Assembly (NCBI RefSeq): GCF_009184865.1
Contig: NZ_CP045096.1
Location: 4,650,001-4,714,000 of the forward strand
Origin: Streptomyces phaeolivaceus
GTDB lineage: Bacteria > Actinomycetota > Actinomycetes > Streptomycetales > Streptomycetaceae
DNA length: 64,000 nt
Direction of reading: 5' to 3'
A model generated the notes under the pieces. It ran no database searches. It saw only the letters and a program-made list of their open reading frames with translations, and was not told the origin of the DNA. Numbering within the stretch: the stretch's first letter is position 1; each line of letters starts with the position of its first letter. Below, one piece after another: positions 1 to 7,661 of the stretch. The position numbers were made by a program, and so were the translations under genes.

Positions 1-1
1 T

Positions 2-109
2 CTGGAGGCCGGTCTGCTGTCGGCGGCCACGCAGGTGAGCCCGGTGTCCGTGGTCGCGGAGGAGGTGGGTGGGGATGCCGGCACGTCCGAGGCTGCTGTC
101 GCTGGGTGA
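2..109 (+). CDS. C-terminal end of an upstream transposon gene (possibly TnsA-like), partial
   Basis: An open frame enters from the left window edge and stops with TGA at 107-109, giving about 35 residues ending TSEAAVAG. It overlaps the start of the TnsB-like gene by about 40 bp, as in translationally coupled transposition operons. In Tn7-like elements the gene before tnsB is usually tnsA, the endonuclease that cuts the other DNA strand, so that is the likely identity. The visible part has no catalytic residue, so the assignment rests on context only. Confidence 0.4.
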   Translation: MEAGLLSAATQVSPVSVVAEEVGGDAGTSEAAVAG

Positions 110-2165
110 CAGGGTCCGCTACGACGGGCGGGAGCACACGGTTGCCGCACTGCATGGCACGTTGGTGCGGCTGGTCGATGATGCCCAGGCCGCCGGCGTC
201 GTGCTGCTGGGGCACCTGCTGGCGTCGGAGGGTTTCACCGTGCTCAGCACCGCGCTGAGCCGCCCGCCGCTGCCGGAGGTCGGGGTGTTGGAGGGGCTGC
301 GGGAGGAAGCGGTACAGCGGGCTGAGTGGTGGAGGCGGCATCTGACGGAGCTGCTCACCGGCCGCCCGGACGGCGATGCCAGCGGCCCGGTGCGGGCTGA
401 GTACGACCCGACGGTGCGCTCTCTGCGGCAGCGGGAGCTGGCCAAGGTGGCCGAGCTGCGGGACTGCGGTGAGGCGGTGGGGCTGAGCACGCTGCGCCGG
501 ATGCGGTCCCGTTTCGAGAACGAAGGGGTGGCGGGCCTGGTGGACGGCAGGCTGCGCAGGCCCGCCACGGGCACGAGCCGGGCCGATCCCCGGGTGGTCG
601 AAGCGATCGCGAAGGTCGCGGGCAGCCGGACGGACGAGCCGACCGTCTCCGCGCAGGTGCTGCGGCGCCGCGTCGAACGGCTCCTGGTCACCGAGCACGG
701 TCCCGGAGTGGTCCGGATGCCGTCGAGGGCGGCGTTCTACCGTCTGCTGGAAGCGGTCTCGACCGGGCAGCATCTGTTCGGTTCGGCCCGCACCCGCCGC
801 TCGCTGGGCAAGCAGCCGAAGCGGATGTTCGGGCAGCTGACGGCAGCCCGGCCCGGCGAGGTGATGGAGATCGACTCCACGCCGCTGGACGTCATGGTCA
901 TCCACGATGACGGGACGGTGGACCGCTGCGAGCTGACCGGGCTGATCGACCTGGTCACGCGGACGCTGGCTGCGGTGGTGCTGCGGCCGTCGACGAAGGC
1001 GGTCGATGCCGCGCTGCTGCTGGCCCGCGCCATGACGCCGGAACCGGTGCGGCCCGGCTGGTCCGACGCTCTGCGCATGTCGCGCTCCGTGCTCCCCTAC
1101 GCTTCCTTGCTGTCGCTGGACGAGCGGCTGGACAAGGCCGCCGCGGTCCCGGTGATCGTCCCGGAGACGGTGGTCAGCGACCACGGCAAGGCGTTCATCT
1201 CGGACAACTTCCGCAATGCCTGCCGCCACTTGGGGATCTCGTTCCAGCCCGCGCACCCGGACACCCCGACCGACAGACCGCACATCGAGCGGACGCTGGG
1301 CTCGGTGTCGGCGATGTTCGCCCAGTACGTGGCCGGCTACACGGGACGCAGTGCCGAGATGCGGGGCAAGGACCCGGCCGCGCAGGCGGCCTGGTCCATC
1401 CACGAACTCCAGGAACTTCTCCAGGAGTGGATCGTCGTCTGGCAGGCCAGGCCGCACGACGGGCTGCGCGATCCGCTGATGCCGGACCGGCCGCTGAGCC
1501 CGAACGAGAAGTACGCCGCGCTGGTGTCAGCGGCCGGATACGTCCCCGTCGCGCTCAGCCCGCAGGAGTACATCCAGCTGATGCCCCGCGAATGGCGGGT
1601 GATCGGCCGCAGCGGGGTGCGGATCAACAACCGTACTTACGACGCCCCCGCACTCACGCCTTTCCGGCGTCAGCCCTCGGGGACGGGTCCGGACGGCAAG
1701 CTCTGGGAGGTCCACTACGACCCCTACGACATCTCCTGCGTCTGGGTACGCAACCACCACGGCACGGGCTGGATCACCGCGGCCTGGCGGCATCTGCGCA
1801 CGTCTCCCGTCCCGATGGGCGAGCTGGTCTTCGACCGGGCTCACCAGATCCTGACCGAACGCGGGCAGCGCAAGCCGGACGAGGAAGCCGTCGCACAGGC
1901 CGCGGCAGAGCTGCTGGACCGGGCCTCGGACGGGCCCGGTGACGAGCCTGGCCGCCGGACGGAGGGGAGGGACCGGCCAGCCCGGCGGCGCGACCGAAAG
2001 GTCGCTGCCCGCACCCGGGCCACCAGCGAACCCGCCTGGCCGCGGCCGGCGCCCGCGCCGGAGCCGGAACCGGCGGAGGACGAGGACGAGGAGGCCGGCG
2101 AACTCGCCGATGTCGTCCCGCTGGAGATCTTCGACGCGCGCAAGGAGGCCGAGAAGTGGTGGTGA
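69..2165 (+). CDS. tnsB: TnsB-like DDE transposase (Mu/rve integrase core)
   Basis: A 698-residue transposase that would bind the transposon ends and join 3' ends to target DNA. Residues about 110-250 form helix-turn-helix-like DNA-binding regions (for example VGLSTLRRMRSRFENEG). The RNase H-like integrase core follows, with the acidic triad D269 (MEIDSTPLD), D371 (VVSDHGKAF) and E407 (PHIERTLGS). A beta-barrel Mu C-terminal-like region follows (RVIGRSGVRINNRTYDAP). The acidic tail after residue 640 (EPEPAEDEDEEAGE) is typical of a partner-contacting C-terminus. The start is GTG 69 or the nearby ATG 75, both after a GGAGG sequence. The frame runs directly into the ATPase gene, overlapping it by 10 bp. 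All three catalytic residues are present, so the enzyme looks intact. Confidence 0.9.
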   Translation: MGMPARPRLLSLGDRVRYDGREHTVAALHGTLVRLVDDAQAAGVVLLGHLLASEGFTVLSTALSRPPLPEVGVLEGLREEAVQRAEWWRRHLTELLTGRPDGDASGPVRAEYDPTVRSLRQRELAKVAELRDCGEAVGLSTLRRMRSRFENEGVAGLVDGRLRRPATGTSRADPRVVEAIAKVAGSRTDEPTVSAQVLRRRVERLLVTEHGPGVVRMPSRAAFYRLLEAVSTGQHLFGSARTRRSLGKQPKRMFGQLTAARPGEVMEIDSTPLDVMVIHDDGTVDRCELTGLIDLVTRTLAAVVLRPSTKAVDAALLLARAMTPEPVRPGWSDALRMSRSVLPYASLLSLDERLDKAAAVPVIVPETVVSDHGKAFISDNFRNACRHLGISFQPAHPDTPTDRPHIERTLGSVSAMFAQYVAGYTGRSAEMRGKDPAAQAAWSIHELQELLQEWIVVWQARPHDGLRDPLMPDRPLSPNEKYAALVSAAGYVPVALSPQEYIQLMPREWRVIGRSGVRINNRTYDAPALTPFRRQPSGTGPDGKLWEVHYDPYDISCVWVRNHHGTGWITAAWRHLRTSPVPMGELVFDRAHQILTERGQRKPDEEAVAQAAAELLDRASDGPGDEPGRRTEGRDRPARRRDRKVAARTRATSEPAWPRPAPAPEPEPAEDEDEEAGELADVVPLEIFDARKEAEKWW

Positions 2166-3202
2166 ACGCCGCGGAGCCGGGCGGGAATGAGACCGGTCTG
2201 CCGGATGACCGGGCCGATCCCTCCACCCGGCTGGAGGGCTGGCGGCGGTTCGTGGAGGCTGATCCGGCCGTCTTCGAGCTGCTGCCCGATCAGCGGTGGC
2301 AGGCCCTGACCCCGCAGCTGCGGAAGACCTACGACGAGGCCCGGATCGCCTATCACTCCGAGCTGCAGGTCGTGCGCACGTCCACGGTCAAGGAGATCGC
2401 GCATCAGGGACGGCTGCTGACCCTGCTCAACCAGCGTGAACACGGCGCCCGTCGCGGGATGATCGTCTCCGGCCAGTGGACGACCGGGAAGACCACGGCG
2501 CTGAAACAGCTCGGCCGCACCCACGAACTGCGCATCCAGCAGCGGTATCCGGGCAGCGACCGCATTCCCGTCGTCTACATCACCGCCCCGCCCAAAGGCT
2601 CCCCGCGCAAACTCGCCCTGGAGTTCGCCCGGTTCCTGGGCCTGCCCGTGATCAACCCGCGGCACAACACCATCGATGTCACCAGCGCCGTCTGCCAGGT
2701 GCTGATCGAGGCACGCACGGACCTGGTCCTGGTCGACGAAATACACCTGCTCAACCACGCGACCACTGCAGGCGAGGACCTCTCCGATCATCTGAAGTAC
2801 TTCACCGAGCACCTGCCGGCGACCTTCGTCTATGCCGGTATCAACGTCGAGAAGTCCGGGCTGTTCACCGGGATCCGTGGCAAGCAGCTCGGGGGCCGCT
2901 GCATCCTGGTCCGCACCGGCGCCTTCCCCCGCAACACCGAGTGGAAGGCCCTGATCGCCTCGCTGGAGAGCACCCTTCGCCTGCACCGCCACACGCCCGA
3001 CACCCTGGCCGGTCTGTCGAAATACCTGCACCAGCGAACCGGCGGCATGATCGGGAGCCTCTCCCACCTGATCCGTGCCGCGGCGATCTCCGCCGTCCTC
3101 GACGGCAGTGAGCGCATCACCAAAGCCTCCCTGCGAAATATCCGCATCGACCACAACAGCGAGTCGGATTCCCCGCCCGACGCAGGCAGGGAAGCGGGAT
3201 GA
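2156..3202 (+). CDS. tnsC: TnsC/TniB-like AAA+ ATPase of the transposition module
   Basis: A 348-residue AAA+ ATPase. Walker A is GQWTTGKT (about residues 106-113) and Walker B is LVLVDEIH (about 190-197). The family polymerises on target DNA and links the target selector (TniQ) to the transposase. The start is one of three consecutive GTG codons overlapping the end of tnsB, and the stop overlaps the ATG of tniQ, so the three genes form one coupled operon. Its size is close to Tn5053 TniB rather than the longer Tn7 TnsC. The ATPase motifs are intact. I see no extra domain. Confidence 0.9.
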   Translation: MVVNAAEPGGNETGLPDDRADPSTRLEGWRRFVEADPAVFELLPDQRWQALTPQLRKTYDEARIAYHSELQVVRTSTVKEIAHQGRLLTLLNQREHGARRGMIVSGQWTTGKTTALKQLGRTHELRIQQRYPGSDRIPVVYITAPPKGSPRKLALEFARFLGLPVINPRHNTIDVTSAVCQVLIEARTDLVLVDEIHLLNHATTAGEDLSDHLKYFTEHLPATFVYAGINVEKSGLFTGIRGKQLGGRCILVRTGAFPRNTEWKALIASLESTLRLHRHTPDTLAGLSKYLHQRTGGMIGSLSHLIRAAAISAVLDGSERITKASLRNIRIDHNSESDSPPDAGREAG

Positions 3203-4080
3203 ACAGGCCGTTCGAGGCCGTCGTCTTCCGTCCGCTGCCGCGACCGCTCAAGCCCTTCCCGCAGGAGACCGAAGCCTCGTTCCTGGACCGCCTCGCCACG
3301 GCCAACGCGATGCCCGTCCAACGCCTTCAACGGCCTTCCCACTGGCTGGAGTCCCGCCTGGATCCGGTCGGCCGGCTCAGTGTCCTCAGCGGACAGCCCC
3401 GGACCTCGATCCAGTACGCGATCCCCCGCTGGGAGCGACAGGCGTGGAACATCCCGCAAGGTGCATTCGCCGTGACTCCCCGATGGGCATGCCGACGCTG
3501 TGTCGCCCGCAGGACCGGCAGCCCCGGCCAAGGCGTCATGGCCTGGATGTCGAAACTCCACGACCAGGTCTGCATCCCGCACCGCCTCTGGATCGGCCGG
3601 GCCGTCGAAGCCCCCGCCTACCAGTTCGACCTCGCTGATCTGCCGGAGATCGTCGCCGCCCAGAAGCGTCACTACCGGCTCCTTCGCCGCTACGGCCCCG
3701 ACATGGTCAACGTCTGCTACGAACAGACCTCCCGCTTCTGGACCACCCTCCTGCAGCACGGCTACCGGATCAGCGACCTCACGCGGCGGCTCGCCCGGCT
3801 CCAGCCCCGCCCTGCCCGCTCCGTCCGGCCGTGGGATCCCAAGCGCTATGCGGCGATCTATCCCGAGATCGTCAAGGCCATGGTGTTCTACGCAGCCCCG
3901 CGCTGGCGCGGCCTGGCACTCTCCGGCGCTGACGAGGACTTCCGGGCTTTCCATGCGGAGTTCGTCCGACGGCTCCCCAACGAAAGCTCCCTCCGCACCA
4001 CCGCCAAGCCGTGGTTCATCCACCAACTCCGCATGATCGCGCACACCATCGAGGAAGTGGCGCCCTCGGCGATCGAGTAA
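3199..4080 (+). CDS. tniQ: TniQ-family target-selection protein
   Basis: A 293-residue protein beginning with the TniQ signature (FPQETEASFLDRLATAN, about residues 20-36) and carrying a zinc-finger pattern C98-x2-C101 ... C125-x2-H128 (ACRRC and VCIPH). TniQ/TnsD proteins recognise or recruit the target site and connect it to the ATPase. It starts with an ATGA overlap on the ATPase gene. It is short compared with TnsD, so it may act alone on a simple target or together with a factor outside the window. No Cas genes are nearby, so there is no support for RNA-guided transposition here. Confidence 0.87.
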   Translation: MNRPFEAVVFRPLPRPLKPFPQETEASFLDRLATANAMPVQRLQRPSHWLESRLDPVGRLSVLSGQPRTSIQYAIPRWERQAWNIPQGAFAVTPRWACRRCVARRTGSPGQGVMAWMSKLHDQVCIPHRLWIGRAVEAPAYQFDLADLPEIVAAQKRHYRLLRRYGPDMVNVCYEQTSRFWTTLLQHGYRISDLTRRLARLQPRPARSVRPWDPKRYAAIYPEIVKAMVFYAAPRWRGLALSGADEDFRAFHAEFVRRLPNESSLRTTAKPWFIHQLRMIAHTIEEVAPSAIE

Positions 4081-4142
4081 GCCGAGCACCGGAACGAGTC
4101 TGCGGCGGGAGTAGGTCTCTCACCCGGCCGGTTTCATCGGTC

Positions 4143-4583
4143 TCAGGACGGAGCGACGGAATAGCTGAGGTCGCTGACCGTGAGCGAGGCTGGCGTCAGA
4201 CGCAGCCACGTCGTGCCTCGTTCGCTCGGATCGTCATACAGATAGCCCACGAACCGTTCGTCCCACAGAGCCTCGTCCGTTCCCAGATAGCGGGACAGCT
4301 TACGTCGGCCTCTTGGCACGTCGAACGGCACAAGCTCAGCCTGCCCCCGGGCGATCACCTGCTGAACACGTCCCGTCACGAGATCGCATTCGTCCACCAC
4401 GAGCGCGACGTTCGGGTCGTTCTTCACACGGTCGAACAACCGGGTCCACGGGCCGGTCAGCACCCAGAATGCGCCATCCTCCCACAGGAACCAGAGAGGG
4501 CGCACCGTGGGCCCACTGGTGGCAACGCGAGCGACAAGCGGCTGCTGTAGGAACGCGTCCACATCGAAACTATGAGAGGTCAC
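4143..4583 (-). CDS. Pyridoxamine 5'-phosphate oxidase-like (PPOX/FMN split-barrel) protein
   Basis: About 146 residues with the split-barrel pattern of the PPOX-like superfamily (VARVATSGPTVRPLWFLWED, then FDRVKNDPNVALVVDE). Members bind FMN, F420 or heme and often reduce small molecules. The specific substrate cannot be read here. The frame is open from a TTG at 4607, but I prefer GTG 4583 (TSHSFDVDAFLQQP), because the earlier codons lie in a small palindrome (4594-4609) and look non-coding. It lies just past the transposition genes on the opposite strand, so it is either cargo of the element or flanking host DNA. Confidence 0.75.
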   Translation of the reverse strand: MTSHSFDVDAFLQQPLVARVATSGPTVRPLWFLWEDGAFWVLTGPWTRLFDRVKNDPNVALVVDECDLVTGRVQQVIARGQAELVPFDVPRGRRKLSRYLGTDEALWDERFVGYLYDDPSERGTTWLRLTPASLTVSDLSYSVAPS

Positions 4584-4935
4584 AGCTCCAATCTTGTGGT
4601 GCCACAAGCCTCTTGCCTACCGACCTCCGACCTAGGACCACAGCAGCACGGAAGACGAATGATCGTCACCAGCGGTGACAACCCGAAAGGCAACTTAGCT
4701 CCCGACAACCCAGGTTGACCGAGACGACCACAGCCACTACGTCTCGCTCAATCTGAGCTACAGCTGGTCAGAGAGCCGTGGTGGCTCAGATCCATCGAGA
4801 CAGGTCACTACGCCTCGCATACGTCCGGCTCGCCGACTTCACCGTGTACGAGTTCCGGTCGGCCGCACCCGAGGGCGGCTGACGGCGACCGGCGGGGACA
4901 CGGTGCTCCGTCCCCATCTCCTGCCCCTCCCCGGG
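4584..4935. other. Gene-poor junction region with short repeats and a possible gene remnant
   Basis: This 350-bp stretch holds no convincing gene. It has an 8-bp direct repeat (GACAACCC) at 4677-4684 and 4704-4711, and a short open tail on the plus strand ending TGA at 4880-4882 (VRLADFTVYEFRSAAPEGG). That tail reads like the C-terminus of a lost gene. The base composition is more A/T-rich than the surroundings from about 4600 to 4800, fitting a transposon end or a decayed boundary. The exact end of the element was not found. Confidence 0.4.
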
Positions 4936-5301
4936 TCAGCGGCCCGGCCTCACGCGGGCGGTCCAGCGGCGTAGGACTCGGTGGGCGCGGAACGGACGCG
5001 GGCGGGGCGGCGGCGTCGTCGGTGGGGCGGTGCGCGCGGTGGCCTCACGTGGGCCTCGGGGCCAGTGGTCGTCGGGTGACAGGAGTGGGTCCTTGCGTTC
5101 GGCCTGGGCGCGGATCTCGACGTGCGACGCGTGCGCGGTGGCGCGGAACGCCTCCTCGTACGCGGCCATGGCCCCGCTCATCGCCCCGCCGCCCGGACCC
5201 CGGCGGCGGATCCGCACCCCCAGCCACACGAAAGGGACCAGCGCGACGGCGAAGCCGACCACCGAGATCAGGAACGGCAGGAACGGTGAGAACGCATCCA
5301 T
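4936..5301 (-). CDS. Small membrane-anchored protein of unknown function
   Basis: A 121-residue product from ATG 5301. One hydrophobic segment at residues about 6-28 (FLPFLISVVGFAVALVPFVW) is followed by a basic stretch (GVRIRRRGPGG) and a hydrophilic, proline/arginine-rich tail. This predicts an N-terminal membrane anchor with the tail inside. The reading frame extends further upstream, but the extra part is low-complexity, and ATG 5301 directly before the membrane segment is the sensible start. I do not recognise a family. It sits tail-to-nothing between the accessory region and the DinB gene, with which it is divergent. Confidence 0.6.
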   Translation of the reverse strand: MDAFSPFLPFLISVVGFAVALVPFVWLGVRIRRRGPGGGAMSGAMAAYEEAFRATAHASHVEIRAQAERKDPLLSPDDHWPRGPREATARTAPPTTPPPRPRPFRAHRVLRRWTARVRPGR

Positions 5302-5461
5302 GGCCGTGAGCCTACTGAGGGGCAATGGGCCTGCCCCGCCCCGTACGTACTGAGGCCCACCGAGGTCTGTCGAGGTCTGGCGTCGGCTGCTGACGTGGTG
5401 GGCCAAGCCCTGGGGAGCGAAAGGTGGTGGACAGCGGGTGGGTGCGCGGCAGACTTGTCTT

Positions 5462-6061
5462 ATGACCGCCACCGCTTCGGACGCCAAGGCCGATCTCCTC
5501 TTCTATCTGCGGTCCGCCCGCGAAGCACTGCTCTGGAAGCTCGACGGGCTGTCGGAGTACGACGCGCGCCGTCCGCTGACGCCGACCGGCACCAACCTCC
5601 TCGGGCTGCTCAAGCACGCGGCCGGTGTCGAACTGGGCTACCTCGGCGACACGTTCGGCCGGCCCTCCGGCGAGGCGCTGCCCTGGCTCGACGACGATGC
5701 CGTGCCCAACGGGGACATGTGGGCCACCGCCGACGAGTCCCGCGAGGACATCGTGGGCCTCTACCGCCGGGCCTGGGCCCACTCCGACGCGACCATCGGC
5801 GCGCTGCCCCTGGACACCGTCGGCCGGGTGCCGTGGTGGCCCGACGACCGGGACGAGGTGACGCTGCACCACGCCGTCGTCCGCGTGATCGCCGACACCC
5901 ACCGGCACGCCGGGCACGCCGACATCCTCCGGGAACTCCTCGACGGCGCGGTCGGAATGAACGAGGGCAACACGAGCGTCCCGTCGAACGACCCGGCATG
6001 GTGGGAGGCCTATCGCGGTCGTTTGGAACAGGCCGCCGAGGAGGCCGAACGAAAGGCGTGA
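5462..6061 (+). CDS. DinB/DUF664 family protein
   Basis: 199 residues with the DinB four-helix-bundle pattern. The N-terminal helix is ADLLFYLRSAREALLWKLDG, LKHAAGVELGYLGDTFGR carries the first histidine, and HRHAGHADILRELLDG carries the conserved C-terminal HxGxxD/R motif. The DinB superfamily includes metal-binding thiol-dependent enzymes such as mycothiol S-transferases and maleylpyruvate isomerase-like proteins. Streptomyces makes mycothiol (mshD is in this window), so a thiol-transfer role is plausible but not shown. The start ATG 5462 lies 24 bp after an upstream in-frame codon and gives the usual family start. Confidence 0.86.
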   Translation: MTATASDAKADLLFYLRSAREALLWKLDGLSEYDARRPLTPTGTNLLGLLKHAAGVELGYLGDTFGRPSGEALPWLDDDAVPNGDMWATADESREDIVGLYRRAWAHSDATIGALPLDTVGRVPWWPDDRDEVTLHHAVVRVIADTHRHAGHADILRELLDGAVGMNEGNTSVPSNDPAWWEAYRGRLEQAAEEAERKA

Positions 6062-6505
6062 CCCGGGTCGGCCACCGAAGCCGACCACCGGACAGGAATG
6101 CGTCGGAATTCCGGCCGAATACGCATTGCCTCGCCGCGCCCGCTGCCCCTATTGTTGGCCGTATGACTGCCGGGTCGGCCATGGGCCGTGAGCGGATCGG
6201 TTACCCGGCCTCCGAGTGAGGCCGGGGCGGGCCAGGAGCCCGCCTGCCACCGAGGTTCCGCGCACCGAACACCGTTCTCTTCATTCCGAGTTCTTCGAGT
6301 TCTTCGAGTTCTCTGAGCCCTCTGAGCCCTCTGAGCCCTCTGAGTTGTCCATCGCTCCGAGTTCTCCGAGCGCTTCGGATTCCTTCGGTGTTCCTTTGGG
6401 TGTTCCTTCAGGTGTTTCTTTCACCTCACACGCGTTGAGCCCTTCCTTCGCTCACCCCTGCCCGAATTCAGCGGCAAATCATGTCGCCAGCCTGGAAAGC
6501 AGAGA
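6062..6505. other. Intergenic region with a 9-bp tandem repeat
   Basis: No convincing gene in 440 bp. It contains the tandem repeat at 6288-6350 and T-rich flanks at 6390-6440 that differ from the usual Streptomyces composition. A plus-strand frame crosses it (6216-6593), but its product is a repeat-driven string of Glu, Phe, Ser and Pro and overlaps the next gene, so I do not call it. Confidence 0.6.
6288..6350. repeat. 9-bp tandem repeat, seven units
   Basis: Seven consecutive 9-mers: GAGTTCTTC twice, GAGTTCTCT, GAGCCCTCT three times and GAGTTGTCC. The unit order suggests two rounds of slippage expansion from a diverging ancestor. Confidence 0.9.
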
Positions 6506-7402
6506 ATGCCCAACCCCTTCAACCAGCAAGTCATCGACGAATTCCGCGCCCGGCACGGCGAGGTCGGCGGATATTTCGAGGGCGCTCGTCTGATCCTCCT
6601 GACCACCACCGGCGCCCGTACCGGCAACCGGCACACCACTCCCCTCGGCTACCTCCCCGACGGCGACGGCACGATCCTGGTCATCGCCTCGGCCGGAGGG
6701 TCACCGAAGCACCCGGACTGGTACCGGAACATCACCGCCGACCCCCATGTCACCGTGGAGACCGGGGCCTTCACCTACGACGCCGAGGCCGTCGTCCTGG
6801 ACGCCGGGGAACGGGACCGGGCGTTCGCGCGGGCGGTCGAGAGCGAGCCGGGATGGGCCGAGTACCAGGCGAAGACGGACCGTACGATCCCGGTCGTCGC
6901 CCTGCGGGAGATCCCCGTGGCCGGTCCGCCGAACGTCAACGCCGATTCCATGGGCGAGGGCCTCAAGGTCGTCCATGACGCCTTCCGCCGCGAACTCGCT
7001 CTGATCAAGAAGGAGTTGATCGCGAGCGGCGGCAAGGCCGACCTCGGCGCCCAGCTCCGCGTCAACTGCCTCACCTTCTGCCAGGGCCTCCACAACCACC
7101 ACACCGGCGAGGACATGGGCCTGTTCCCCTTCCTCGGCGAGCGCCACCCCGAGCTGGCCCCGACCCTCGCCCGCCTCGACGAGGAGCATCAGCGCATCGC
7201 CGCGCTCGTCGCGGACCTGCGCCGGGTCGTGACCGCCGAGAACGCCGACCCCGACGCCGTACTCCCCGAGGTGGAGCGCCTCATCGCCGCGCTCGAAGCC
7301 CATCTCGCCTACGAGGAGGAGCAGTTGATCCCGACGCTGGACGCGGCGACGCGCCCCGAGGGGTGGACGGCGGAGCCGGAGAGCGAGCCCGCGGTTCCGT
7401 AG
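6506..7402 (+). CDS. Deazaflavin (F420)-dependent nitroreductase domain fused to a hemerythrin HHE domain
   Basis: 298 residues with two domains. Residues 1-~140 match the Ddn/F420H2-dependent quinone reductase family (LILLTTTGARTGNRHTTPLGY, HPDWYRNITADPHVTVE). Residues ~150-290 form a hemerythrin-like bundle with the expected metal ligands (LHNHHTGEDMGLFPFL, LDEEHQRIAALV, HLAYEEEQLIPTL). The first half would use reduced F420 to reduce quinones or nitro compounds. The second could bind a di-iron centre and sense or store O2 or NO. The start ATG 6506 follows GGAAAG. It appears to be a single-gene unit. Confidence 0.9.
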   Translation: MPNPFNQQVIDEFRARHGEVGGYFEGARLILLTTTGARTGNRHTTPLGYLPDGDGTILVIASAGGSPKHPDWYRNITADPHVTVETGAFTYDAEAVVLDAGERDRAFARAVESEPGWAEYQAKTDRTIPVVALREIPVAGPPNVNADSMGEGLKVVHDAFRRELALIKKELIASGGKADLGAQLRVNCLTFCQGLHNHHTGEDMGLFPFLGERHPELAPTLARLDEEHQRIAALVADLRRVVTAENADPDAVLPEVERLIAALEAHLAYEEEQLIPTLDAATRPEGWTAEPESEPAVP

Positions 7403-7432
7403 GCAAGCAAAGGCAAGACCGTAGGAGTGAGC

Positions 7433-7472
7433 GAGGGGGCCAGGGGGCCAGGGGGCCAGGGGGCGCGAACGG
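7433..7472. repeat. 8-bp tandem repeat, five units
   Basis: Five units of CAGGGGGC (the first is GAGGGGGC) just after the nitroreductase/hemerythrin gene. The rest of the 259-bp gap to helR shows no gene. Confidence 0.85.
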
Positions 7473-7661
7473 TCTGCGTGGCGGTGTATGTCGTCGACCG
7501 GTGAGCGGCGTACGAGCCCCCTGGGGGGAGGGAGAACGGGCTCGTGTGCCGCCGCTCACCGGCGCCCGCTCACCGTAGCCACGGGCCCGATCACCGAGGT
7601 GCCGGTACGGTCATGACTCCGCCGCCGTCCGGTAACACGGCCCGTGCCCTTCCCTGCGGGC

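Noticed and set aside
2..4600. CRISPR-associated transposon
   Set aside because: No cas genes or repeat arrays are visible. TniQ alone does not show RNA guidance.
6216..6593. Plus-strand frame of about 125 codons over the 9-bp repeat
   Set aside because: The product is mainly repeat-encoded Glu/Phe/Ser/Pro, overlaps the real gene at 6506 and has no ribosome site.
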